48,351 bases of DNA from Lysinibacillus fusiformis (GTDB lineage Bacteria; Bacillota; Bacilli; Bacillales_A; Planococcaceae), in NCBI RefSeq assembly GCF_003049525.1, contig NZ_PYWL01000021.1, positions 1-48,351 of the forward strand, given 5' to 3'. A model generated the notes under the pieces. It was given only the letters and a program-made list of their open reading frames with translations, ran no database searches and was not told the origin of the DNA. Position numbers and translations under genes: made by a program. Below, piece by piece: positions 15,848 to 25,323 of the stretch; position 1 is the stretch's first letter; each line of letters begins with the position of its first letter.

Positions 15848-17209
15848 TTAATCACGTGACGGTGGCGGTGGCATTTGTGACCAATCCACATTAATGAATT
15901 TATTGAACTCTTTTTTAAAGGCAAGTGTAACTGTCCCCGTCGGACCATTACGTTGCTTTGCAATAATAATTTCAATCATATTTTTACTTTCAGACTCTTT
16001 ATCGTAATAGTCATCACGGTATAAAAAGGCTACAATATCAGCATCTTGCTCAATACTTCCCGATTCACGTAAGTCACTCATCATCGGACGTTTATCTTGT
16101 CTTTGCTCCACTCCACGAGATAGCTGCGATAAGGCAATAACAGGCACCTTTAATTCACGTGCTAGTCCTTTTAGAGATCGTGAAATCTCCGATACCTCTT
16201 GTTGACGGTTCTCGCCTGGCTTCCCACTACCTTGAATAAGCTGTAAATAATCAATCAGGATCATTCCAAGCCCATTTTCTTGAGCTAAACGTCGACATTT
16301 TGCACGAATCTCATTAATACGTACACCCGGTGTATCATCAATAAAGATCCCTGAATTCGATAAACTCCCCATTGCCATAGTTAGTTTACCCCAATCTTCC
16401 GTAGTTAAAGCACCTGTACGTAAAACTTGTGCATCAATATTTCCTTCTGCACATAGCATACGCATCACAAGTTGCTCTGCACCCATCTCTAAAGAGAAGA
16501 TTGCAACATTCTCTCGTGCCTGTACGGCAACACTTTGCGCAACATTCAAGGCAAAGGCAGTTTTCCCTACGGATGGACGGGCAGCTACAATAATTAAATC
16601 ATTGCGTTGGAAGCCAGCAGTAATGTTATCCAAATCACGGAAGCCTGTCGGTATCCCCGTTACATCTCCCTTTTGTGATTGAAGCTGCTCAATGTTATCG
16701 AAGGTTTCCACTAGCACGTCTTTCACATGCTTAAAGTCCCCCGCATTCTTCCTATTGGCAACCTCCATCATTTTTTTCTCTGCTTCGCCTAGTAATGCCT
16801 CTACTTCGTCTTCTCGTGTGTAGCCATCCTCAACAATTTTAGTAGCAACACGAATTAAGCGACGTAATAGTGCCTTTTCCTCAACGATCTTAGCATAGTG
16901 AGCGACGTTGGCAGCTGTAGGGACAGCATTGGCGAGCTCTAGTAAATAGGATAGCCCGCCAACGTCTTCAATCTCTTTTTTAGCTGATAATTCTTCTGTA
17001 ACTGTAACAACATCTATCGCTTTTCCTTGATCGCTTAACCGCAGCATTGTTTCAAAAATCTTCTTGTGGGCGTTTAAATAAAAATCATCTGCCAATAAAA
17101 TTTCCGATGCTGTGATTAAAGATTGTGGCTCAAGGAAAATTGCACCGATAACCGATTGCTCCGCCTCCCGGTTATGCGGTGGAACGCGGTCCATCATCGG
17201 TTCGTTCAT
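15848..17209 (-). CDS. dnaB: Replicative DNA helicase (DnaB type; called DnaC in B. subtilis)
   Basis: A 453-residue hexameric 5'-3' helicase. The N-terminal interaction domain starts at PPHNREAEQSVIGAIF. The RecA-like motor has Walker A ARPSVGKTAFALN (near residue 210), Walker B LILIDYLQL and the DnaB blocks QEVSEISRSLKGLARE and MSDLRESGSIEQDADIV. It unwinds DNA ahead of the replication fork and is loaded at oriC, which is in this window. It lies downstream of rplI by 13 bases, so probably in the yybS-gdpP-rplI-dnaB operon. Confidence 0.98.
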   Translation of the reverse strand: MNEPMMDRVPPHNREAEQSVIGAIFLEPQSLITASEILLADDFYLNAHKKIFETMLRLSDQGKAIDVVTVTEELSAKKEIEDVGGLSYLLELANAVPTAANVAHYAKIVEEKALLRRLIRVATKIVEDGYTREDEVEALLGEAEKKMMEVANRKNAGDFKHVKDVLVETFDNIEQLQSQKGDVTGIPTGFRDLDNITAGFQRNDLIIVAARPSVGKTAFALNVAQSVAVQARENVAIFSLEMGAEQLVMRMLCAEGNIDAQVLRTGALTTEDWGKLTMAMGSLSNSGIFIDDTPGVRINEIRAKCRRLAQENGLGMILIDYLQLIQGSGKPGENRQQEVSEISRSLKGLARELKVPVIALSQLSRGVEQRQDKRPMMSDLRESGSIEQDADIVAFLYRDDYYDKESESKNMIEIIIAKQRNGPTGTVTLAFKKEFNKFINVDWSQMPPPPSRD

Positions 17210-17222
17210 GGATCGTCGCTCC

Positions 17223-17669
17223 TTATTCTTCCGTTACATGTACTTTTAATGTAGCTGTTACTTCATGATGTAGTTTTACAGGAACATTTGTAAAGCCTAG
17301 TGCACGAATTCCATCATTTAAAGTCATTTTACGTTTATCAATTTTAATGCCATGCACTTTTTGTAGGGCATCAGCAATTTGCTTGGTAGACACTGAACCA
17401 AATAGACGACCGCCTTCACCAGACTTTGCTTTTAGCTCAACTGTTAATGTTTCTACTTTTTCCTTTAACGCTTGTGCTTCTGCTAGTTCAGCTGCAGCAT
17501 TTTTTGCTTCTAATTTTTTCTGACCATCTAATTGACTTAGTGCTTGAGCGTTTGCTTCTGCTGCATAGCCATTTTTAATTAAGAAATTTTGTGCGTAACC
17601 ATCTGCTACGTTTTTAATTTCACCTTTTTTTCCTTTTCCTTTAACGTCTTTTAAAAATACTACTTTCAT
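17223..17669 (-). CDS. rplI: 50S ribosomal protein L9
   Basis: A 148-residue protein with the N-terminal L9 signature MKVVFLKDVKGKGKKGE and NVADGYAQNFLIKNGYA, a long connecting helix, and a C-terminal RNA-binding domain (GRLFGSVSTKQIADAL). It binds 23S rRNA near the L1 stalk and helps maintain the reading frame. Its ATG shares a base with the gdpP stop (TAATG). Confidence 0.98.
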   Translation of the reverse strand: MKVVFLKDVKGKGKKGEIKNVADGYAQNFLIKNGYAAEANAQALSQLDGQKKLEAKNAAAELAEAQALKEKVETLTVELKAKSGEGGRLFGSVSTKQIADALQKVHGIKIDKRKMTLNDGIRALGFTNVPVKLHHEVTATLKVHVTEE

Positions 17670-19639
17670 TAGTCAGAACTCCCTTCAAAGACCTCTTCTA
17701 TGGCCTCTTCTAATTGTGTTTTCACGTTATCAATGGTTTTGGCTTCTACTTGGCAGGCGGCGTTCGTTAAATGACCACCACCGCCAAGTCTTTCCATAAT
17801 AAGCTGGACATTGACTTCGCCTAGTGATCGGGCACTAATTCCTATTTTTCCATCTGCCCGATGTGCAATAACAAAGGATGCACCAACATCCTTCATAGTT
17901 AGTAAAATATCTGCTGTTTGTGCAATTAAGACAGAGTCATACACTTTCGATTCCTCACCTACAGCTACAGCAATTCCTGGCTTTACGAATTTAACCGTTT
18001 GCACTATTTTTGATCGTTCAATATAGGTGTCTACATCTTCTTTTAAAAGACGTTGCACTAATACTGTATCGGCACCATTCGTCCGTAGATACGAGGCAGC
18101 TTCAAACGTACGTGCTCCCGTTCGAAGTGTAAAGCTCTTCGTATCGACAATAATACCCGCTAGTAGTGCAGTAGCCTCTAGCATATTAATCTTTGCTCGC
18201 TTCGGCTGATATTCTAATAACTCAGTTACCAGCTCAGCAGTTGATGAGGCATACGGTTCCATATAAACAAGTGTTGGATTTTCAATAAAATCCTCACTTC
18301 GTCGATGATGGTCGATTACAACAACCTTTTCAGCTAGCTTTAATAGGTGTGCATCAATAACTAAATTGGGTTTATGTGTATCCACAATAACAAGCAAGGA
18401 TTTTTCAGTCATTTTCCCTGCTGCTTCCTCTGGTGTTAGGAAGTTTTCATAGAAATCTGATTTACTCTCTATTTCATTCATTAAACGTGTAACGCTACCA
18501 TTTAACTCATCAAAATTTATGATGACATAGCCCTTCACATCATTCATTTGTGCCATTTTCCGAACACCGACAGATGCACCAATCGAGTCCATATCAGGGC
18601 TTTTATGTCCCATAACAAATACTTGATCACTATCTTGAATTAAATCACGTAATGCATGTGAGATGACACGAGCTCTAACACGTGTGCGTTTTTCAACTGG
18701 ATTAGTTTTCCCGCCATAGAATTTTAGCTTTCCTGTAGGTTGCTTAATGGCAACTTGGTCACCACCACGTCCTAATACGAGATCCAGACTTGATTGTGCC
18801 AATTCACCAAGCTCCACTAGGGAGGATGAACCCGCTCCTACACCAATACTTAATGTTAAAGATAAATTCTTTTGCGCTGTTTTTTCTCGGATAACATCTA
18901 AAATAGCAAATTTTTTCTTTTCAAGCTCTGTTAAAATTGATTCATTTAATACTGCTAAAAAACGATCTGATGATATTCTTTTTACAAATACACCATGCTC
19001 AGCAGCCCATTCATTGACGATTGAAGTAACCATTGTATTTGTTAAACTACGTGGTTGGTCATCCATGGCCTGTGTGATTTCATCGTAATTATCAACAAAT
19101 AAAATAGCGATAACTGTACGATCTGCAAAGTATTGCTTCTCAATAGCAATCTGCTCAGTAATATCAAAGAAGTATAGTAATCGTTCCTCTTTTTTATAAT
19201 AAACACGATATTTACGATCACGTAATGTAATTGTAGCCTCATTTGTTTCTTCAGTCTTCATTAGTACGTAGATGTCATCAGAAATATTAACAATTCCTTC
19301 TCCGACTAATGATTCCATATTTAAGATTCCTTGCATATATGGATTCGACCATTCTATTTCATATTGCTCGTTCACCAACAGTATCCCAATTGGCATTTCA
19401 AGCAATGCTTCTTCCCCTACTTTTTTCATACGGAATGAAATGGATTCTATATGCTTTTCAGTTTCTTCAAAAGCAATCTTTTCCACCTTCCATGTGTAGA
19501 CCATCAGTAAAGCAAAACCTATTCCATAACCGATACCTATCCCGATATTCCAAATACATAGAAGTACGAACGTCACAATTCCAAAAATGGAAAGAACAAA
19601 AAGCGGATAGCGAATTGGTCGTTTTCTAAAAGTCCCCAT
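17669..19639 (-). CDS. gdpP: Cyclic-di-AMP phosphodiesterase GdpP (YybT)
   Basis: A 656-residue membrane enzyme that hydrolyses c-di-AMP to pApA. It has two membrane segments (about 12-30 and 32-49), a PAS domain (about 75-165), a degenerate GGDEF domain (170-300; SSDRF where the active motif should be), DHH (335-500) and DHHA1 (550-650). Catalytic metal ligands are present: H345, D349, D351, D420, the D443-H444-H445 triad and D499, plus GGGGHLTNAA at 619-628. Loss of this protein raises c-di-AMP and beta-lactam tolerance in related bacteria. It lies 13 bases after yybS. Confidence 0.97.
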   Translation of the reverse strand: MGTFRKRPIRYPLFVLSIFGIVTFVLLCIWNIGIGIGYGIGFALLMVYTWKVEKIAFEETEKHIESISFRMKKVGEEALLEMPIGILLVNEQYEIEWSNPYMQGILNMESLVGEGIVNISDDIYVLMKTEETNEATITLRDRKYRVYYKKEERLLYFFDITEQIAIEKQYFADRTVIAILFVDNYDEITQAMDDQPRSLTNTMVTSIVNEWAAEHGVFVKRISSDRFLAVLNESILTELEKKKFAILDVIREKTAQKNLSLTLSIGVGAGSSSLVELGELAQSSLDLVLGRGGDQVAIKQPTGKLKFYGGKTNPVEKRTRVRARVISHALRDLIQDSDQVFVMGHKSPDMDSIGASVGVRKMAQMNDVKGYVIINFDELNGSVTRLMNEIESKSDFYENFLTPEEAAGKMTEKSLLVIVDTHKPNLVIDAHLLKLAEKVVVIDHHRRSEDFIENPTLVYMEPYASSTAELVTELLEYQPKRAKINMLEATALLAGIIVDTKSFTLRTGARTFEAASYLRTNGADTVLVQRLLKEDVDTYIERSKIVQTVKFVKPGIAVAVGEESKVYDSVLIAQTADILLTMKDVGASFVIAHRADGKIGISARSLGEVNVQLIMERLGGGGHLTNAACQVEAKTIDNVKTQLEEAIEEVFEGSSD

Positions 19640-19652
19640 TACAATCAGCCCC

Positions 19653-20594
19653 TTATTCTTTAGTCTTCCCCTTTACAAGTGAACGTACGTCAAAACCTAA
19701 ATCAACGATACCTAGTAAGATCATGAAGGATGATAATGGAATAGCTAACACGGTAGCAACCCATTTAACCCCATTTGGCATCCCTTTTCTAGAAATGAAA
19801 TAATGGATAAATGATATCCCTTGTAGAATGAGTAGCACCCATAAAATATAAGAAACATTCAATACGATTATATCTAGTGTAGAACCAGCCTCTGGACGCA
19901 TAAATAAATTAATGCATAAAACGATCATGTAGTACCATAAAATAGATCGTGGTAAGCGCATATTTTGGAATGGTGCAAACTTTGGAACATCCACGCCAAG
20001 TCGTTTTAAAGCTGGCAAATTTAGCGCTATGATAATAAATGCAGCAAAAAATGCTGATATTGTTATTGTGGCAGGCATTGTCAGCTCGATCGTGTTAAAC
20101 ATAGCCTCTAGCTGTTCCGGCTTTATCGCCACTTGCCCTGTAACGTTTTTCGCAAATTCATTTGATTGCTCATAATTTTTGCGAGCCAACTCTAAGCTCA
20201 TGCTGATGAAGTCAATTCCTGCAAATCTTACATAGGCGACATAAACAAGCGCCATCGAGATTAGATTGGCAATCCCCGTTGACATAAATAAATAAAGCTT
20301 ACTCTTCTTCTGATAAATAGCGTTACCCATTACGACACCCAGTAACCCCAAAACAAAGGCAAATGGTAGCATCGATAGTCCACTCGCTATACTAGTTAAA
20401 ATACAGCCTACTATTGCTACGAGTATTGATGAGGAACGTTTGTAATTTGCACTATACCAAGCAATCGGTAGTGGAGCGAATATTAAAGCTACTATAAAAA
20501 CAAATGGTACATATGCGGAAATCAGCATTAATACTGTAAAAATTGCAACCACCATTGAGCCTTGGACAAGCGCTTTTGTTTGATTATTCGGCAT
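19653..20594 (-). CDS. yybS: YybS family membrane protein (DUF2232)
   Basis: A 313-residue integral membrane protein with about eight hydrophobic segments and no soluble domain. DUF2232 proteins sit next to gdpP/yybT and rplI in most Bacilli, as here. The function is not established; the family is loosely related to S components of ECF transporters. The start ATG 20594 is preceded by AAAGGAAGG. Confidence 0.9.
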   Translation of the reverse strand: MPNNQTKALVQGSMVVAIFTVLMLISAYVPFVFIVALIFAPLPIAWYSANYKRSSSILVAIVGCILTSIASGLSMLPFAFVLGLLGVVMGNAIYQKKSKLYLFMSTGIANLISMALVYVAYVRFAGIDFISMSLELARKNYEQSNEFAKNVTGQVAIKPEQLEAMFNTIELTMPATITISAFFAAFIIIALNLPALKRLGVDVPKFAPFQNMRLPRSILWYYMIVLCINLFMRPEAGSTLDIIVLNVSYILWVLLILQGISFIHYFISRKGMPNGVKWVATVLAIPLSSFMILLGIVDLGFDVRSLVKGKTKE

Positions 20595-20732
20595 TGAAAA
20601 CCTTCCTTTTTTTCAGTCAAACTTACTACCCTTTATTGTACCATTTTTTCATAGTATTGAACAAAAATCGCTTAGATCACTATATGCTTTATTATGAATT
20701 TTATCTAAAAAACGTCTACTTCAATTTTCGAT

Positions 20733-20776
20733 AAAAAAAACCAGCATACCCGATACGAATATCGTAATATGCTGGT
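20733..20776 (-). terminator. Terminator of rpsF-ssb-rpsR
   Basis: On the minus strand ACCAGCATA pairs with TATGCTGGT, with an inner CGATA/TATCG stem, followed by seven or more T residues. Confidence 0.92.
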
Positions 20777-20816
20777 ATTCAAAATTGATGTAAGGTCAAT
20801 TCCTTAACGATCAATC

Positions 20817-21053
20817 TTATTTGTCTTCTGCTACGAATGGAAGTAATCCCATGATACGAGATACTTTAATAGCTGAAGTTAATTTACGTTGGTACTTTGC
20901 ACTTGTGCCAGTTACGCGACGTGGTAAAATTTTACCGCGCTCAGAGATGAATTTTTTTAATAAATCTACATCTTTGTAGTCGATGTGCGTAATATTGTTT
21001 GAAGTGAAGTAGCAAACTTTACGGCGTTTGCGGCCTCCGCGACGTGGTGCCAT
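20817..21053 (-). CDS. rpsR: 30S ribosomal protein S18
   Basis: A 78-residue basic protein with family blocks KVCYFTSNNITHIDYKD and RITGTSAKYQ-like RVTGTSAKYQRKLTSAIK. It binds S6 in the platform of the small subunit. It is the last gene of the rpsF-ssb-rpsR operon and is followed by a strong terminator. Confidence 0.98.
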   Translation of the reverse strand: MAPRRGGRKRRKVCYFTSNNITHIDYKDVDLLKKFISERGKILPRRVTGTSAKYQRKLTSAIKVSRIMGLLPFVAEDK

Positions 21054-21091
21054 AGTGTGTCTCCTCCTTATCTTTTTTTATTGTAGAAGCA

Positions 21092-21661
21092 TTAGAATGG
21101 AAGATCATCCTCAGATACTTCTATCGGTCCTTTGCTATTAGCAAATGGATCCTCATCTACACGTGTATAGTTTGGCTGATTCATAGGTGGTTGATTTTGC
21201 TGATAAGCATCGCCGCCATAGGAACCCTGTCCTGGCATAGCGCCACCAAACTGCTGTTGTGGTTGACCGCCGCCATATGACGGTTGGTTATTACCGTAAG
21301 TTTGTCCACCACCGTATTGAGGAGCAGGAGCACCGCTACCATTACGTGGTTCTAAAAACTGTACGCTATCCGCCACAACGTCTGTTGTATATACTCGCTT
21401 ACCGTCTTGTCCTTCATAACTGCCTGTTTGGATACGACCTTCTACCCCAATTAAACTTCCTTTTCGCATGAAGTTCGCTAGGTTTTCAGCCTGTTTTCGC
21501 CATGCAACACAGTTAATGAAATCAGCTTCACGTTCACCTTGTTGATTTGAGAATGCACGATTCACAGCAACTGTAAATCTTGTAGACGCAATTCCATTTG
21601 GTGTATAACGTAGCTCAGGATCTTTTGTTAGTCTTCCAACTAATACGACACGGTTTATCAT
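21092..21661 (-). CDS. ssb: Single-stranded DNA-binding protein
   Basis: A 189-residue protein with an N-terminal OB fold (about 1-105; MINRVVLVGRLTKDPELRYTP), a Gly/Gln/Pro-rich disordered linker (about 110-170) and the acidic C-terminal tip SEDDLPF that recruits replication and repair proteins. It coats single-stranded DNA at forks. The position between S6 and S18 is the conserved one for the essential SsbA. Confidence 0.98.
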   Translation of the reverse strand: MINRVVLVGRLTKDPELRYTPNGIASTRFTVAVNRAFSNQQGEREADFINCVAWRKQAENLANFMRKGSLIGVEGRIQTGSYEGQDGKRVYTTDVVADSVQFLEPRNGSGAPAPQYGGGQTYGNNQPSYGGGQPQQQFGGAMPGQGSYGGDAYQQNQPPMNQPNYTRVDEDPFANSKGPIEVSEDDLPF

Positions 21662-21708
21662 CAGAATGCAACCTCCTTTTCAGCGTTTTGTTAAAAAATT
21701 ATTCAATA

Positions 21709-21996
21709 TTAAGCTTCTTGGCGAACTGCAATGTGACGAATGATGTCTTCGCTGATGTTAGCTAGACGTGTATACTCGTTGATTGCATCTGAAGTAGCGT
21801 TTACTTTTACGATTTGGTAGTAACCTTCGCGGAAGTCTTGAATTTCATAAGCTAAGCGGCGTTTGCCCCACTCTTTTGATTCGATGACTTCTGCACCGTT
21901 AGAAGTTAAAGCTTCGTTGAAACGTTCAACTAGAGCTTTCTTCGCTTCGTCTTCAATGTTCGGACGTACGATGTACATTAATTCGTATTTTCTCAT
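21709..21996 (-). CDS. rpsF: 30S ribosomal protein S6
   Basis: A 95-residue protein beginning MRKYELMYIVRPNIEDEAK, with the conserved GKRRLAYEIQDFREGYY. It forms a pair with S18 on 16S rRNA. In several bacteria the S6-S18 complex represses this operon by binding the leader RNA; the leader here (22000-22072) contains a GTAATAA/TTTATTAC stem and a CTCC/GGAG pairing, but I cannot confirm the binding motif. Confidence 0.98.
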   Translation of the reverse strand: MRKYELMYIVRPNIEDEAKKALVERFNEALTSNGAEVIESKEWGKRRLAYEIQDFREGYYQIVKVNATSDAINEYTRLANISEDIIRHIAVRQEA

Positions 21997-22078
21997 CTGT
22001 TTACACCTCCTTATGGACTAGGCTCTCCTATATTAAGGGAGCAAGGAGCAAGTAATAAATTATTACTCACATCAATGA

Positions 22079-22107
22079 ATTGTAACATATAGGTACTTTT
22101 CTTTCAA
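22079..22107 (-). promoter_or_regulatory. Promoter of rpsF-ssb-rpsR
   Basis: Minus-strand TTGAAA (22107-22102), a 17-base spacer and TACAAT (22084-22079), leaving a leader of about 75 bases before the rpsF start. Confidence 0.85.
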
Positions 22108-22131
22108 GTCGCAAACTTACAATTCATTTTA

Positions 22132-22137
22132 TATAAT
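22132..22137 (+). promoter_or_regulatory. Possible -10 element for the zincin-like gene
   Basis: A perfect TATAAT lies 37 bases before the GTG start. The sequence 17 bases upstream (TCGCAA) is a poor -35. Confidence 0.35.
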
Positions 22138-22174
22138 GAACGTAACCTGTTTAATTCTTGAAAGGAGAACTTTT

Positions 22175-22759
22175 GTGCTACCGAATAAAGAACCTATTGT
22201 TATTGAATTAAATATAAAAAAATTAATGATCGACAATATTGTGATCACAGTTGGTCTTGTCATATTATTTATAGCCATTCAATATATTTGCTTTAAAGAT
22301 TTTCACTTTTCTTTTTGGGCTATCATTGGTGGTACAGTACTGTTTGTAATTCTGTATGTAATTTTTATTATTTTGCATGAAGCTTTTCATTTACTTGGCT
22401 TTATGCTCTTTGGCAAAGTACCTTTGAAGTCTTTACAATATGGCATAAACTTAGAGCTAGGTGTTGCCTATGCAACTACTACAAAGCCTCTATATAATCA
22501 CGCCATGAAACGGGCATTATTGCTGCCATTTTGGACGACTGGCGTTCTTCCTACTATTGCAGGGTTTTATTTTAATAATACCATTTTAATACTGGTAGGA
22601 GCCTTTTTAATAGCAGGTGCAGTAGGTGACTTTGCTATGTATAAGGAATTACGAAAATATCCTAATAACGCCTTAGTGCAAGATGACCCTAAATTACCGA
22701 AGCTTTATGTTTATATAGAAAATGACCGTTCACCAAGGCAAGATACATACGAAAATTAG
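22175..22759 (+). CDS. Putative zincin membrane peptidase (DUF3267 type)
   Basis: A 194-residue membrane protein with a metalloprotease-like H68-E69-x-x-H72 (ILHEAFHLLGF) at the end of the second of about four or five membrane segments. This pattern fits the DUF3267 'putative zincin peptidase' family; activity and substrate are unknown. The start is GTG at 22175, with AAAGGAG seven bases before it, rather than the ATG at 22136, which overlaps the likely promoter. It stands alone between rpsF and the acyl-CoA-dehydrogenase-like gene. Confidence 0.75.
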   Translation: MLPNKEPIVIELNIKKLMIDNIVITVGLVILFIAIQYICFKDFHFSFWAIIGGTVLFVILYVIFIILHEAFHLLGFMLFGKVPLKSLQYGINLELGVAYATTTKPLYNHAMKRALLLPFWTTGVLPTIAGFYFNNTILILVGAFLIAGAVGDFAMYKELRKYPNNALVQDDPKLPKLYVYIENDRSPRQDTYEN

Positions 22760-22760
22760 A

Positions 22761-22786
22761 CTCTGTCGTTCGTAAAAATGACAGAG
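22761..22786. terminator. Possible weak terminator between convergent genes
   Basis: CTCTGTC (22761-22767) and GACAGAG (22780-22786) form a seven-bp stem between the zincin gene and the converging flavoprotein gene. A clear T-run is missing on plus; minus has TCTAATTTT. Confidence 0.35.
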
Positions 22787-22800
22787 CCTAGTCATAACTC

Positions 22801-23841
22801 TTAAGGAGTTAAAAAGCCATGCTGTGCAGCTGTATATAAATTTCTCCAAATGCGGTTTATTGGGGCAGTCTCTGTAATAGCATCCATGCCAAGATTACGT
22901 ATTAATTTATTGGCAATCTCTATACAAGCAGCAGCAATCTCTTTACTCATTTGTGTAAATTGTGTTAGTTCTTCCTCTGTCAATGATTCATCTCGCTGAT
23001 GCTTTTGCCAATATACCGACAAGGTTGTATAGAACTGCTTTTCAAATTGTTTAAAATGCTTTTGTTGCTGCATGAGTAAAAATTGTAATGCTCCCATACG
23101 CTCAGCTCGATGGGCATCATGATTGCGTTGCTTGATTAAAATAAATGCTTCTTCTAAAAAATTTTCAGTTATCCCTAGACAAACGCTTAAAAAGGAAGCC
23201 TCTGCAAAGGTTGTAAATGGAAAGGTATGTACAGCATTCCCATAGCTATTTCTGATCTTACCTATTTGGAAAGTAGCCTCCTGAGGTACCCATACGTTGT
23301 TTACGCGAATAGTATGGCTTGCCGTCGCCTTCAAGCCCATTGCGCGCCAATCATTTAAAACTTCAACATCTTGACGGTCTAAGCAACAACTAATGATTTT
23401 TTCTGTTTTCACGCCATCTTGCTCTATCAAACAATTCATTGTAAAGGTTGTAGCATAGTCCGATCCACTACAATATTTCCATTGCCCTGTTACTACATAA
23501 CCATCTTCTACTTTTACAGCTACACCCGTTGGATAACCACTACCGGCGATAACTGCATTTTTAGGGGTAAAGATTTTTTCGCACATTTCTTGGCTAAATG
23601 CTGGAATAAATGCATTACCTCCAGTCCCGATTGTCACAAGCCAACCAACATTCCCATCGAGGGCAGCTATTTGTTGAAACACTTTTATTCCCTCTACTAA
23701 ATCTAGATTCTGACCTCCTAGTTCATTTGCAGTGAACAATTTGAACAATTTCTGTTCATACATAAACTCTAGGACATCCTGGGGTAATCTTTCTAGCTGC
23801 TCAAACTCTAGACCACGTTCTTTTAGTTCCATTACGTTCAT
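22801..23841 (-). CDS. Acyl-CoA-dehydrogenase-like flavoprotein
   Basis: A 346-residue protein of the acyl-CoA dehydrogenase fold. The N-terminal helical part has LFKLFTANELGGQ; the middle beta domain has ITIGTGGNAF-like and WKYCSGSDYATTF segments; the C-terminal helical domain ends NRIWRNLYTAAQHGFL. The GxGG and SGS patterns suggest FAD or FMN binding. The catalytic glutamate of classical dehydrogenases is not evident. The sequence could equally be a flavin-dependent monooxygenase of the DszC/HsaA type. Substrate and pathway are unknown, and neighbours do not help. It is not part of the usual oriC-region set, so it may be a lineage-specific insertion. Confidence 0.75.
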   Translation of the reverse strand: MNVMELKERGLEFEQLERLPQDVLEFMYEQKLFKLFTANELGGQNLDLVEGIKVFQQIAALDGNVGWLVTIGTGGNAFIPAFSQEMCEKIFTPKNAVIAGSGYPTGVAVKVEDGYVVTGQWKYCSGSDYATTFTMNCLIEQDGVKTEKIISCCLDRQDVEVLNDWRAMGLKATASHTIRVNNVWVPQEATFQIGKIRNSYGNAVHTFPFTTFAEASFLSVCLGITENFLEEAFILIKQRNHDAHRAERMGALQFLLMQQQKHFKQFEKQFYTTLSVYWQKHQRDESLTEEELTQFTQMSKEIAAACIEIANKLIRNLGMDAITETAPINRIWRNLYTAAQHGFLTP

Positions 23842-23887
23842 TTGATGTCACTCCCATACACTAAAAATTCAGATAAAATAATAATTG

Positions 23888-23912
23888 AAAAAAGGCAATC
23901 ACTAAGATTGCC
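23888..23912 (-). terminator. Terminator of ychF
   Basis: On the minus strand GGCAATC and GATTGCC form a seven-bp stem with a five-base loop, then TTTTTT. Confidence 0.9.
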
Positions 23913-23923
23913 CTCTGTTTGTC

Positions 23924-25024
23924 TTATACATTAAAGCGGAATAACATAATATCGCCATCTTGAACTTCATACTCTTTACCTTCAAGACGTACCTTACCAG
24001 CTTCCTTAGCCGCTGCTTGAGAACCTGCCTCTAAAAGATCATCATAAGCAACTGTTTCAGCACGAATGAAGCCTCGTTCAAAGTCTGTATGGATGATTCC
24101 TGCACATTGCGGTGCCTTCATCCCTTTACGGAACGTCCATGCACGAACTTCTTGTACACCAGCAGTGAAATACGTAGCTAAGCCTAATAAGTCATAAGAA
24201 GTACGGATGAGCTGATCTAAACCAGACTCTTTAATTCCTAATTCTTCTAAGAACATAGCCTTTTCCTCATCGTCTAGCTCTGAGATTTCTTCCTCGATTT
24301 TTGCACAAATTGTAATGACTTGAGCACCTTCAGCTGATGCATATTCACGGACCTTTTTGACATATTCATTATTGTCAGCATCCGCCACTTCATCTTCTGA
24401 AACGTTGGCAACATACAGCATTGGTTTAATTGTTAGCAAATGAAGACCTTTAATTACCTTTAGTTCATCATCTGAAAGCTCTGCAGCACGCGCTGGTTTA
24501 CCGTTCTCTAACTGCTCTTTAATTTTTAAAAGTACTGGCTCTTCAATCATAGCCTCTTTGTCTTTTTGCTTGGCCATTTTGCTAACACGTTGGATACGTT
24601 TATCTACTGATTCTAAATCGGCTAGTGCTAGCTCTAGGTTAATAACCTCGATATCATCAATTGGATCCACTGCACCCGATACGTGTGTAATATTTTCGTC
24701 TACAAAACAACGTACAACTTGGCAAATGGCATCTACTTCACGGATATGCGCTAAAAATTTATTCCCTAGACCTTCACCTTTGGAAGCACCTTTTACAATC
24801 CCTGCAATATCTGTAAATTCAAATGCTGTTGGTACTGTTTTTTTAGGTACAACTAATTCTGTTAATTTATCTAAACGTGCGTCTGGTACTTCAACGATAC
24901 CGACATTCGGATCAATCGTTGCGAATGGATAGTTTGCAGCCAATGCGCCCGCTTTTGTAATTGCGTTAAATAATGTTGATTTTCCAACGTTAGGTAAACC
25001 AACGATTCCAGCTGTTAATGCCAT
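23924..25024 (-). CDS. ychF: Redox-regulated ATPase YchF (OLA1/Obg-related)
   Basis: A 366-residue protein, the standard family length, from ATG 25024. P-loop GLPNVGKS is at residues 9-16, DIAGIVKGAS is the G3 region, and the C-terminal TGS-like domain ends DIMLFRFNV. In place of the usual NKxD motif it has NVSED, in line with the ATP preference of YchF. It binds ribosomes and modulates stress responses. It corresponds to B. subtilis yyaF. Confidence 0.96.
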   Translation of the reverse strand: MALTAGIVGLPNVGKSTLFNAITKAGALAANYPFATIDPNVGIVEVPDARLDKLTELVVPKKTVPTAFEFTDIAGIVKGASKGEGLGNKFLAHIREVDAICQVVRCFVDENITHVSGAVDPIDDIEVINLELALADLESVDKRIQRVSKMAKQKDKEAMIEEPVLLKIKEQLENGKPARAAELSDDELKVIKGLHLLTIKPMLYVANVSEDEVADADNNEYVKKVREYASAEGAQVITICAKIEEEISELDDEEKAMFLEELGIKESGLDQLIRTSYDLLGLATYFTAGVQEVRAWTFRKGMKAPQCAGIIHTDFERGFIRAETVAYDDLLEAGSQAAAKEAGKVRLEGKEYEVQDGDIMLFRFNV

Positions 25025-25080
25025 GAATGGACACAACCTTTCTATAATCAGTTCAAATTTTCTCTCATATAACCTTTTCT

Positions 25081-25110
25081 ATTATATTGATTCACTTACA
25101 AAAAGTCTAA
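25081..25110 (-). promoter_or_regulatory. Probable ychF promoter
   Basis: Minus-strand TTAGAC (25110-25105), an 18-base spacer and a perfect TATAAT (25086-25081), between the DUF951 gene and ychF. Confidence 0.55.
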
Positions 25111-25121
25111 TATGCCTGAAG

Positions 25122-25322
25122 TTATGCCTCACTAGCAGAAAGTAAAACCTTTTTCATTTTTTTCTCAAATTCTCGACGTGGAATCATTACGCTATGTTGG
25201 CAACCTTCACATTTAATTCGAACATCGGCACCCATACGAATAATCTTCCATTTATTCGTACCACAAGGATGTTGCTTTTTCATTTCAACAATATCATTTA
25301 AACCATATTTCTTTTCTTCCAC
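25122..25322 (-). CDS. DUF951 family small protein (YyzM-like)
   Basis: A 66-residue protein with GLNDIVEMKKQHPCG, IRMGADVRIKCEGC and HSVMIPRREFEKK, the DUF951 signature; two cysteines in an RIKCEGC context may bind metal or nucleic acid. The function is unknown. I choose the GTG at 25322, one base after the mscS stop, with AGGGGAG 11 bases upstream; GTG 25331 and ATG 25352 are alternatives that overlap mscS. The family is always found beside mscS/ychF in Bacilli. Confidence 0.85.
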   Translation of the reverse strand: MEEKKYGLNDIVEMKKQHPCGTNKWKIIRMGADVRIKCEGCQHSVMIPRREFEKKMKKVLLSASEA

Positions 25323-25323
25323 C

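Noticed and set aside
22000..22072. Confirmed S6-S18 autoregulatory leader RNA
   Set aside because: Some pairing is visible, but I could not fit the known binding motif with confidence, so it is mentioned only in the rpsF entry.
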